In this document: positions 36,338 through 43,787 of the stretch, in pieces
Position numbering within the stretch: the stretch's first letter is position 1
How the letters are laid out: each line of letters begins with the position of its first letter
NCBI GenBank assembly: GCA_902760965.1
Contig: CACWIN010000005.1
Coordinates: forward strand, 26,018 to 90,017
DNA: 64,000 bases
Direction: 5' to 3'
Source: an uncultured Bacteroidales bacterium
Lineage (GTDB): Bacteria > Bacteroidota > Bacteroidia > Bacteroidales > Bacteroidaceae
The notes under the pieces: generated by a model
The model's database searches: none
Told to the model about the DNA's origin: nothing
What the model saw: the letters and a program-made list of their open reading frames with translations, nothing else
Made by a program: the position numbers and the translations under genes

Positions 36338-38347
36338 ATGGAATTCAAACTCGTTTCACCGTTCAAGCCCACCGGCGACCAGCCTCAGGCCATACAGCAG
36401 CTCACTGAAGGGTTGCTTAACGGTGCTCATGCCCAGACCCTGCTGGGCGTAACCGGATCAGGCAAGACATTCACCATAGCCAACGTAATCAAGAACCTGG
36501 GCCGCCCCACTCTGGTGCTCAGCCATAACAAGACCCTGGCAGCGCAGCTATACAGTGAGTTCAAGGCATTCTTTCCCCAAAACGCCGTTGAATACTACGT
36601 TTCTTATTATGACTACTACCAGCCCGAGGCCTATCTGCCTGCTACAGATACATATATAGAGAAGGACCTGGCCATCAATGATGAGATTGACAAACTGCGT
36701 CTGTCGGCCACATCGGCCCTACTGTCAGGGCGCAATGACGTAATAGTGGTTTCATCCGTGTCATGCATCTACGGCATGGGTAACCCGGCTGATTTCTACA
36801 ACAACGTAATTGAATTGCGCAAGGGTGACCATCTGGACCGCAATGTTTTGCTGCGCAAGCTTGTAGATTCCCTGTACACACGTAATGACATAGAGTTGGG
36901 ACGCGGCTGTTTCCGTGTAAAGGGTGAGAATGTTGACATCAACCTGGCATATAATGACACCGCCGTCCGCATCCAGTTCTGGGATGATGAGGTTGACTCG
37001 ATTGAGGAGTTTGACGTTCTTACCGGCGAGCGCATAGAGACCTATGATTTTTACCGCATATACCCCGCAAACCTGTTCATGACCACAAAAGAGAGTCAGG
37101 AACGGGCAATCAGAGCCATTCAGGATGACCTGGTGGAACGTGTGGAGTATTTCCAGGAAATAGGCAAACCTCTGGAAGCGAAGAGACTCAAGGAGCGTGT
37201 TGAATATGACATTGAAATGATACGTGAACTTGGGCACTGCAGCGGCATTGAGAACTACTCACGGTATTTTGACGGCCGTCAGCCCGGTTCACGCCCTTAC
37301 TGTCTGCTGGACTTTTTTCCAAAAGACTTTCTGCTGGTCATTGACGAGAGCCACGTGAGCGTACCACAGTTGCACGCCATGTACGGAGGCGACCGTGCCC
37401 GAAAGATAAATCTGGTGGAATACGGATTCCGACTGCCGGCTGCTCTTGACAACCGTCCCCTAAAATTTGAGGAATTCAAGGAGCTGACCGGCCAGACAAT
37501 CTACGTAAGCGCCACTCCGGCCGATTATGAGCTGGCCGAAAGCGAGGGAGTAGTTGTTGACCAGGTAATCCGCCCCACCGGCCTGCTTGACCCCGAAATA
37601 GAGGTACGTCCCAGCAAGAATCAGATAGACGACCTGCTTGAGGAGATTGCAGTCCGTGCCGAACGCGACGAAAGGGTTCTGGTAACGACCCTCACAAAGC
37701 GTATGGCCGAAGAACTCAACGAATATCTGCTTAAGAACGGGGTTCGTGCCAATTACATACACAGCGACGTTGACACGCTGGAACGCATTCAGATTATGAC
37801 CGACCTGCGCAAAGGTCTATACGATGTTCTGGTAGGCGTAAACCTTCTGCGTGAAGGACTGGACTTGCCGGAGGTATCGCTGGTAGCCATAATCGATGCC
37901 GACAAGGAGGGTTTCCTGCGTGACCACCGTTCACTTACCCAGACAGCAGGCCGTGCAGCCCGTAACGTAAACGGCAAGGTAATCCTTTATGCCGACAAGA
38001 TAACGGAGAGCATGCGCCTTACCATAGCCGAGACTACCCGTCGGCGCGAAAAACAGATGCGTTACAATGAGGAGCACCATATAACTCCCAAACAGATTGA
38101 AAAGGCGCTCAACACCTCACTTCTGGTACCTGCCAGTCAGGATGCCGAACCCAAGCCGTACGTCATTGAAGACCGCACAAGGTCAGTAGCCGACCCGGTC
38201 ATTGCATCCATGACGCCGCAGCAGCTTGACAAGGCCATTGCCCGCACCCGCCGCCTCATGAACGAAGCCGCCTCACGCATGGACTTCATGGAGGCCGCCC
38301 AATACCGCGACGAAATGTTCAAACTTGAAAATCTCAGGTTTTCCTGA
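36338..38347 (+). CDS. uvrB: Excinuclease ABC subunit B
   Basis: Helicase-like subunit that verifies DNA damage and loads UvrC. 669 residues: Walker A GVTGSGKTFT (about 39-48), the beta-hairpin YYDYYQPEAYLP (about 91-102), DESHVSVPQL (Walker B, DESH), motif V-VI GVNLLREGLDLPEVSLV and QTAGRAARNVNGKVI, and a C-terminal UVR domain (DKAIARTRRLMNEAASRMDFMEAAQYRDEM) for UvrC binding. The start gives the standard FKLVSPFKPTGDQPQAI. Terminal codons lie inside an inverted repeat that probably ends the transcript. Confidence 0.97.
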   Translation: MEFKLVSPFKPTGDQPQAIQQLTEGLLNGAHAQTLLGVTGSGKTFTIANVIKNLGRPTLVLSHNKTLAAQLYSEFKAFFPQNAVEYYVSYYDYYQPEAYLPATDTYIEKDLAINDEIDKLRLSATSALLSGRNDVIVVSSVSCIYGMGNPADFYNNVIELRKGDHLDRNVLLRKLVDSLYTRNDIELGRGCFRVKGENVDINLAYNDTAVRIQFWDDEVDSIEEFDVLTGERIETYDFYRIYPANLFMTTKESQERAIRAIQDDLVERVEYFQEIGKPLEAKRLKERVEYDIEMIRELGHCSGIENYSRYFDGRQPGSRPYCLLDFFPKDFLLVIDESHVSVPQLHAMYGGDRARKINLVEYGFRLPAALDNRPLKFEEFKELTGQTIYVSATPADYELAESEGVVVDQVIRPTGLLDPEIEVRPSKNQIDDLLEEIAVRAERDERVLVTTLTKRMAEELNEYLLKNGVRANYIHSDVDTLERIQIMTDLRKGLYDVLVGVNLLREGLDLPEVSLVAIIDADKEGFLRDHRSLTQTAGRAARNVNGKVILYADKITESMRLTIAETTRRREKQMRYNEEHHITPKQIEKALNTSLLVPASQDAEPKPYVIEDRTRSVADPVIASMTPQQLDKAIARTRRLMNEAASRMDFMEAAQYRDEMFKLENLRFS

Positions 38348-38357
38348 GATTTTCAAG
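38324..38357 (+). terminator. Terminator hairpin spanning the uvrB stop codon
   Basis: A perfect 15-bp stem, CTTGAAAATCTCAGG (38324-38338) with CCTGAGATTTTCAAG (38343-38357) and a TTTT loop; the uvrB TGA lies in the 3' arm. Followed by T-rich sequence (GGCTTTTTC). Confidence 0.6.
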
Positions 38358-38360
38358 ACT

Positions 38361-38461
38361 TTGGCTTTTTCGGGGCTAAAGCCCCTACTTTGGCTGTTGG
38401 CTTTCGGGCCCATGGCCCGCTCTAATCGTATTGAGCCAATAGCTAACAGCCAATAGCCAAC
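38361..38461. repeat. REP-like intergenic palindromes and TTGGCTATT-type motif
   Basis: Three small pieces: hairpin GGGGCTAAAGCCCC (38372-38385), hairpin CGGGCCCATGGCCCG (38405-38419), and an inverse copy of the 9928 repeat (38432-38461, GAGCCAATAGCTAACAGCCA and on). Read on the minus strand, both hairpins are followed by AAAGCC/AAAAAGCC, and the flank AACAGCCAAAGTAGG precedes the first, matching the 40322 repeat. A scattered, structured repeat family between convergent genes. Confidence 0.6.
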
Positions 38462-38467
38462 GTAAAA

Positions 38468-38500
38468 CAAAACGGTGGTCAACTGAAGACCACCGTTTTG
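38468..38500. terminator. Bidirectional terminator between uvrB region and purU
   Basis: A 13-bp stem CAAAACGGTGGTC (38468-38480) with GACCACCGTTTTG (38488-38500), flanked by T-rich sequence on both strands. The purU stop codon lies within it. Confidence 0.8.
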
Positions 38501-39330
38501 TTTTTGTAGACCAGGATCTTGTGGTCAATATGCTTTTGGACGGCGTGGGACAGGACAATCTTTTCAAGGTCCTTTCCCTTGTTGACCAAGTCCGATGGCA
38601 TATCCTTGTGTGAAATGCGTACCACGTCCTGACAGATAATGGGACCGGCATCAAGCTCAGCAGTTACGTAATGGCTGGTTGCGCCGATAATCTTTACGCC
38701 ACGGTCAAACGCAGCCTGATAAGGCTTGGCGCCCACGAATGCAGGCAGGAATGAGTGATGTATATTGATGATCTTATTGGGATATGCGGCAATCATACGG
38801 TCGCCTATAATCTGCATGTAACGGGCCAGAACAATAAAATCAATGTTGTTCTCCTTAAGCAGCTCCAGCATTGCAGTCTCCTGTTCCAGCTTGTTCTCCT
38901 TGGTAATTGGATATACATAATAGGGAATACCGAACATATCGGCCACATGTTTCATATCAGGATGATTGCTGACAATGAGCGGTATCTCAACGTTCCATTC
39001 GCCTGCGCTGTAACGTGCCAGCAGGTCAAAAAGACAGTGTGACATCTTGGATACGAATATGGCCATACGTGGTTTGGTATCACTGTAGTAAAGGCGGAAA
39101 TTCATATCATATTTCTTGGCATACAGAGTACCAAAGTAATCGGCAATCTTATCTTTAGGAATCAGGAAATTGTCAATGTTCCACTCAATACGCATGTTGA
39201 ACACATTCTCAACGTGGTCAACGAACTGAGCCAGATAAACCACGTTACCGCGGTTCTCTGTAATGAAATTGGTTATATCAGCAATGATTCCCGGTCTGTC
39301 GGGGCAGTGTAATAATAGTGTTACGGTCAT
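38479..39330 (-). CDS. purU: Formyltetrahydrofolate deformylase
   Basis: Hydrolyses 10-formyl-THF to formate and THF. An N-terminal ACT domain (VTLLLHCPDRPGIIADITNF, about 2-75) and a formyltransferase-like catalytic domain (FIVLARYMQII, then NIHHSFLPAFVGAKPYQAAF with the catalytic Asn-His and, later, GATSHYVTAELDAGPII, with the Asp). 283 residues. I use the ATG at 39330 because it opens the family's core; a TTG six codons earlier is the only longer start. A TAATTTCG -7 box lies at 39353-39360. Confidence 0.93.
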   Translation of the reverse strand: MTVTLLLHCPDRPGIIADITNFITENRGNVVYLAQFVDHVENVFNMRIEWNIDNFLIPKDKIADYFGTLYAKKYDMNFRLYYSDTKPRMAIFVSKMSHCLFDLLARYSAGEWNVEIPLIVSNHPDMKHVADMFGIPYYVYPITKENKLEQETAMLELLKENNIDFIVLARYMQIIGDRMIAAYPNKIINIHHSFLPAFVGAKPYQAAFDRGVKIIGATSHYVTAELDAGPIICQDVVRISHKDMPSDLVNKGKDLEKIVLSHAVQKHIDHKILVYKNKTVVFS

Positions 39331-39352
39331 AACATGATTGTTTTTCAAGGCG

Positions 39353-39441
39353 CGAAATTACACAAAAAGGACACAAAAAGAATCATTTGTGCCATGAAAA
39401 CGCTCTTTAGAGTATCAAATGATAAAAAATCATTATCTTTA
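39353..39441. promoter_or_regulatory. Divergent promoter region purU / SDR
   Basis: Minus-strand TAATTTCG (39353-39360) for purU and plus-strand TATCTTTA (39434-39441) for the SDR gene, 21 nt before its ATG. The latter differs from TAnnTTTG in the last base. Confidence 0.4.
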
Positions 39442-39462
39442 CAGCATATAAAGACTGTTCAG

Positions 39463-40323
39463 ATGAATAACAGACAATATTTTCAGGATAAAGTTGCAAT
39501 AGTTACAGGCGCAAGCTCAGGAATAGGACTAGCAACTGCCACCTTGCTTGCCAAATACAAATCTAAGGTAGTCCTTGCAGCCAGATCCCTGGACAAACTT
39601 GAGTCTCTCAGCCAGGAGTTGTCCCAGTACACCCAGGTCCTGTGTGTAAAGACCGATGTCTCGGTCCAGGACGATTGCAGGAATCTTATAGAACAAACCG
39701 TAAAAACTTTTGGCCGGATTGACATACTCATAAACAATGCCGGAATCTCCATGCGCGCCATGTTCAAGGATCTGGACCTGGATGTGATACGCCGTTTGAT
39801 GGATGTCAATTTCTGGGGTACGGTATATTGCACAAAATATGCCCTGCCCTATCTGCTGGAATCAAAGGGTTCTGTCGTAGGCGTGATATCAACTGCCGGA
39901 TACAAGGGACTGCCCGGCCGCACAGGCTACTCGGCCTCCAAGTTTGCCATTAACGGATTCCTGGATACACTAAGGTCTGAACATCTGTATGACGGACTTC
40001 ACGTAATGATTTATGCACCCGGATTTACGGCCTCAAACATACGCAAGACCGCACTTATGGCCGATGGATCGCAACAGGGCGAGACCCCTCGCGAGGAAGG
40101 CAAGATGATGACATCGGAGAAAGTGGGAATGATAATGCTCAACCACATACGCAAACGTTCCCGCAGAGCCACCCTTACGTTTACCGGCAAGCTGCTGCTT
40201 GTACTGACCAGACTCTTTCCAACCATAACCGACCATATGGAATACTGGTACATGGCACGTGAACCGGACTCGCCATTCAAGCGCCGCTCCGAAATCCTGA
40301 AAGAAAGAAAAGCCAAAAGCTAA
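39463..40323 (+). CDS. Short-chain dehydrogenase/reductase
   Basis: 286 residues with a classical SDR fold: VTGASSGIGLATA (cofactor loop, about 14-26), NNAG (about 93-96), and the catalytic triad Ser in GVISTAGYKG, Tyr and Lys in YSASKFAINGF. NADP(H) preference is suggested by the AARSLDK segment. Substrate unknown; a lipid or steroid-type ketoreductase is possible. The ATG at 39463 is used because it begins just before the cofactor loop and follows the -7 box; a longer frame upstream overlaps the purU promoter. Confidence 0.85.
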   Translation: MNNRQYFQDKVAIVTGASSGIGLATATLLAKYKSKVVLAARSLDKLESLSQELSQYTQVLCVKTDVSVQDDCRNLIEQTVKTFGRIDILINNAGISMRAMFKDLDLDVIRRLMDVNFWGTVYCTKYALPYLLESKGSVVGVISTAGYKGLPGRTGYSASKFAINGFLDTLRSEHLYDGLHVMIYAPGFTASNIRKTALMADGSQQGETPREEGKMMTSEKVGMIMLNHIRKRSRRATLTFTGKLLLVLTRLFPTITDHMEYWYMAREPDSPFKRRSEILKERKAKS

Positions 40324-40384
40324 AGTAGGAGCGTCAGCTCCGTAACAGCCAAAGTAGGAGCGTCAGCTCCGTAACAGCCAAAGT
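40322..40384. repeat. Tandem 29-nt repeat with GGAGCGTCAGCTCC palindrome
   Basis: Two identical 29-nt units (40322-40350 and 40351-40379) plus five bases of a third. Each contains GGAGCGTCAGCTCC, a 5-bp stem with a 4-nt loop, followed by GTAACAGCCAAAGTA. The flank AACAGCCAAAGTAGG recurs on the minus strand at 38380-38395 with a different stem (GGGGCTTTAGCCCC). It sits between two convergent stops (SDR and DUF3078). Confidence 0.75.
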
Positions 40385-40388
40385 ATTC

Positions 40389-41741
40389 CTACCAGGCGTA
40401 ATTAAAGTTGAGCGTCAGGAATTCCTTGAACTGATCGTAACCCATAAGGTTACCCTCTTTGTCGTTCTTGCGCTTTACGCTGTCGTCAAAACGCCAATGG
40501 CAAAAGAACTGAAGTGACAGATACTTGGACAGTTTATAGTCAATGGTGTTCTCTATGTTGGCCTCAACTGATTCAAAACTGGAATAAAACTGGGCCTTGC
40601 AGGTCCACGTAAGGTCCTCAAAGAATTTCCACTTTATGTTTCCGTCAAACCGGGAACCCATTGTGTATTTGAATCTTTCACCCTGGTCAATACCAAAATT
40701 GGTTGCAATACTGTCCACGCTCACGTATCGGCAGTTATAGGAGAACGGTGACAACTGGACCGAGAGGGTTATGTTCTTATTCTTGAACTTGGGCTTGTAA
40801 TCCAAACCAATGGATATGTTACCGTAAGCCGGAGCAAAGAACTTGGATTTCAGTTTGGTAGTCACTTTTGTATCAAACACCGGCATAAACTGGGTATAAC
40901 CCTGGAACTGGGCCGAATAATACCAGCTTTCCCATGCTTTCAGTCCGTATTTTGAAGTAAAGCGGATTAGGTCATCGTTGGTACGGAACGCCTTTTCGCC
41001 GTTAATCTCGGTGGTATAGTAACCAAGTTTAAGCTCCAGCTTGTTGTCAAACGTTGTTTGCTTTTTGGCATAATTGGCCTCCAGGTTTATCTGCCCAAGG
41101 ATAGAGTGATTGCTCTCACCACCCTTGTACCAGTTCTCGGAATAGTAACTCTGGGTGTATTTGCACTGGAAATTGCCGAAAGTCTTCCAGTAACGCTGTT
41201 TTTTCCGGTCAAAATCCAATAAATCTTCTTTTCCCGGACGGCGTACCGATGTAATTTGCGGCCTTAATTCAATACCTCTTGCCAGATCATCGGATATGGG
41301 TATTATTCCGGGAACGCCCATAAGTTCCTGCTCGGTCATTTTCACCAGCTCAGGATGCTCCAGATACAGCCTGACCAAAGTCTCATCAATCATCCTGGCC
41401 AAAGTCATATCCACAACCTCTGGAACCGAATCCAAAGGAAGAAGGTCGTCATCATAGTCCTTATCAAATGATTCAACAGGGGTTATGGCATCGGCCACAG
41501 CGGAACGATACAGGACAATAGGCATGAACAACTTATAGTACAACGGATTGTCCGATATATCCTCGTACGAAATGACTGATTGGTCCATAAAAACCATTGG
41601 AACGGAATCCAGTTCCGATGCAAGTTCCTGAAGAATAGCAAGGCTGTCAGGGAATGACAAAGAATCACGGTCAGATACGGTCTGACCAATGGCAGCAATT
41701 GACATGGAAACTGACAGCAAAAGCGTTACTAGCTTTTTCAT
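40389..41741 (-). CDS. DUF3078 family, secreted outer-membrane-like protein
   Basis: 450 residues with a signal peptide (MKKLVTLLLSVSMSIAAIGQ). The first 170 residues are acidic and low-similarity; the rest consists of amphipathic strands with the DUF3078 pattern YTQSYYSENWYKGGESNHS, ANYAKKQTTFDNKLELKLGY and WESWYYSAQFQGYTQF, ending NFNYAW with an aromatic residue, as in outer-membrane barrels. Function unknown. Start at 41741 fits the signal peptide. Two possible -7 boxes lie at 41772-41779 (TATTTTTG) and 41794-41801 (TAGATTTG). Confidence 0.75.
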   Translation of the reverse strand: MKKLVTLLLSVSMSIAAIGQTVSDRDSLSFPDSLAILQELASELDSVPMVFMDQSVISYEDISDNPLYYKLFMPIVLYRSAVADAITPVESFDKDYDDDLLPLDSVPEVVDMTLARMIDETLVRLYLEHPELVKMTEQELMGVPGIIPISDDLARGIELRPQITSVRRPGKEDLLDFDRKKQRYWKTFGNFQCKYTQSYYSENWYKGGESNHSILGQINLEANYAKKQTTFDNKLELKLGYYTTEINGEKAFRTNDDLIRFTSKYGLKAWESWYYSAQFQGYTQFMPVFDTKVTTKLKSKFFAPAYGNISIGLDYKPKFKNKNITLSVQLSPFSYNCRYVSVDSIATNFGIDQGERFKYTMGSRFDGNIKWKFFEDLTWTCKAQFYSSFESVEANIENTIDYKLSKYLSLQFFCHWRFDDSVKRKNDKEGNLMGYDQFKEFLTLNFNYAW

Positions 41742-41852
41742 AAGTCTTCGGGGCACATGCTTCATGTGATGCAAAAATACAACAAAAACCGTTCAAATCT
41801 ATAAAAGTGCTAATAAGTTAGGCTTTTTGCCTCCCTCTTTCCCTATTTTACC

Positions 41853-41860
41853 TATCTTTG
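41853..41860 (+). promoter_or_regulatory. -7 box of yidC
   Basis: TATCTTTG, a perfect TAnnTTTG, 28 nt before the GTG at 41888. It covers an in-frame TTG (41858), which therefore cannot be the real start codon. Confidence 0.55.
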
Positions 41861-41887
41861 CACTCCGAAATTTTATTAGATAAAAAA

Positions 41888-43786
41888 GTGGATAGAAGAA
41901 CAATCTTAGGAGTACTGCTCATCAGCGTAGTGTTGGTATTGACGTTGCTGTGGTCCGGCAACAACCAGAAGAAAAACGCCGAAAAAACATCAAAGTACGA
42001 GCAGAGTATAGAATCCCAAAACGCTAAATCAGAGGATTCCGAACAGTTTGCACAAGAGACCGCAAATGACATGACAGCTTATTTACAGGATTCGCTGTCA
42101 CCCTTGTTTCCTGCCATGAACGGAACCCAGACCACCACAGTACTTGATAACGGACTGGTCAAGATTGGAATTTCGTCAAAAGGCGCAGCCCCCTACTCGG
42201 CCCAACTTAGCGGCTATAAGAACCAGCAGGGAGAGGATGTAATCCTGTTCAGTCAGGACGAGATAAGCCTTAATTTCAAGATTGACGGCAAAAACCAGAA
42301 TATCCAAAGCAAGAACCTGTATTTTGAGCCCATCAAGAACGGAGCAAATTCCGTTACAATGCGCCTTAACACCAACGGATACGGTTATCTTGATTTCAAT
42401 TACACCCTTATTCCGGACAGCTACATGCTTAATCTGGATATCAAGGCAACAGGTATGGACAATTTCTTTTCGTCTGACCTGAACACTCTTGCTGTTGACT
42501 GGATACAGAACCTGCGCCAGCAGGAAAAGGGTTTTGAATTTGAACAGCGCTATACTACCCTGACCTACAAACGTAATGACAAGGCCAAGGCCAAAGTCCT
42601 TTCAGTATCGCCCGCCACACAAAAATCCACAAAAGCCAGTTCCAAGACAATTCAGGAGCAGTTGGACTGGGTTGCATATAAGAACCAGTTCTTTTCATGC
42701 ATAATGATTGCTCCCGATACATACCAGGGTGGTACACAGTTGTCAGGCGTATCATACGCCAAAGGCAAGGGATACATGAAAAAGCTCATGGCCAAGACCC
42801 ATACCGGTTTTGACCCCAGCGGAAACGAGCCCACTCAGTTCCAGTTCTATTTTGGTCCCAACGATTACAAGATTCTCCGTCAGAGCAGCAAACTGGTACA
42901 CGGCAACCACAAAGTAAGACTTAACCGAGTGATAGATCTTGGTTGGCCGGTAGTCCGCGAGGTAAACCGTTTCCTTATCATTCCTCTGTTCAATCTGCTC
43001 TCCAAGTGGAATCTCAATATGGGTCTGGTAATCCTGCTTATGACCATAATCGTAAAGATGCTGGTTATGCCCGCTCAGATCAAGTCATATATGTCATCGG
43101 CCAAGATGCGTGCTCTCAAGCCCTACATTGACGAGGTCAACGCCAAATATCCCAAACCCGAGGATGCAATGAAAAAGCAGCAGGAAACCATGGCCGTATA
43201 CAGCAAGTACGGCGTAAGCCCAATGGGCGGTTGCCTGCCTTCACTCATACAGATGCCTGTATGGATGGCTTTCTTCTTCTTTGTGCCTAATGCAATTGAA
43301 CTGCGTCAGCAGAGTTTCCTGTGGGCTACTGACCTGACAGGCTTTGACGACCTGATAAGTTGGAGCAACAACATTCCTCTGATAGGTAACCATCTCAGCA
43401 TATTCTGCCTGCTGTTCTGCGTCACCAACATAATCAACACCATCTACTCCATGCAACAGCAGCAGATGGCTCCCGGACAGGAGGACAGCATGAAGATGAT
43501 GCGCTGGATGATGTACATTATGCCGGTTATATTCTTCTTCTCGTTCAATAACTACTCATCAGGTCTGTGCTACTACTACTTTGTATCCGGTCTGATTGGT
43601 ATCATAACAATGGTATGGCTGCGCAGGTCAACCGACGAAAAAGCCATCCTTGCTAAACTGGAAGCCGATTACGAAGCCAGCCGCAACGACCCCACCAAGC
43701 GCAAGCAAGGCGGAAACAGCATGATGGCCCGTTTGGAAGCTCTTCAGAAAGAGCAGGAACGTTTGCAGAAACAACAGCGCAAATAG
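41888..43786 (+). CDS. yidC: Membrane protein insertase YidC
   Basis: Inserts and folds inner-membrane proteins, alone or with Sec. 632 residues from the GTG at 41888 (VDRRTILGVLL); upstream in-frame codons overlap the promoter. First a membrane anchor (about 5-24), a large periplasmic beta-super-sandwich domain (about 65-360), then the Oxa1 core of five helices (about 365-590: IIPLFNLLSKWNLNMGLVILLMTIIVKMLV; GCLPSLIQMPVWMAFFF; PVIFFFSFNNYSSGLCYYYFVSG) and a Gln/Lys-rich tail (LQKEQERLQKQQRK) for ribosome contact. Ends one base before the convergent S9 gene's stop. Confidence 0.95.
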   Translation: MDRRTILGVLLISVVLVLTLLWSGNNQKKNAEKTSKYEQSIESQNAKSEDSEQFAQETANDMTAYLQDSLSPLFPAMNGTQTTTVLDNGLVKIGISSKGAAPYSAQLSGYKNQQGEDVILFSQDEISLNFKIDGKNQNIQSKNLYFEPIKNGANSVTMRLNTNGYGYLDFNYTLIPDSYMLNLDIKATGMDNFFSSDLNTLAVDWIQNLRQQEKGFEFEQRYTTLTYKRNDKAKAKVLSVSPATQKSTKASSKTIQEQLDWVAYKNQFFSCIMIAPDTYQGGTQLSGVSYAKGKGYMKKLMAKTHTGFDPSGNEPTQFQFYFGPNDYKILRQSSKLVHGNHKVRLNRVIDLGWPVVREVNRFLIIPLFNLLSKWNLNMGLVILLMTIIVKMLVMPAQIKSYMSSAKMRALKPYIDEVNAKYPKPEDAMKKQQETMAVYSKYGVSPMGGCLPSLIQMPVWMAFFFFVPNAIELRQQSFLWATDLTGFDDLISWSNNIPLIGNHLSIFCLLFCVTNIINTIYSMQQQQMAPGQEDSMKMMRWMMYIMPVIFFFSFNNYSSGLCYYYFVSGLIGIITMVWLRRSTDEKAILAKLEADYEASRNDPTKRKQGGNSMMARLEALQKEQERLQKQQRK

Positions 43787-43787
43787 T

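Noticed and set aside
35756-36338. AbiEii-like gene as a fragment of a larger enzyme
   Set aside because: Its length of 205 residues and both conserved motifs fit small AbiEii-type proteins, and it ends cleanly before uvrB.
40322-40384. CRISPR-like direct repeats
   Set aside because: The two 29-nt copies are directly adjacent with no spacers, and no cas genes lie nearby.
41858-41887. Earlier start for yidC
   Set aside because: The in-frame TTG at 41858 lies within the TATCTTTG promoter box, so it cannot be in the mRNA.
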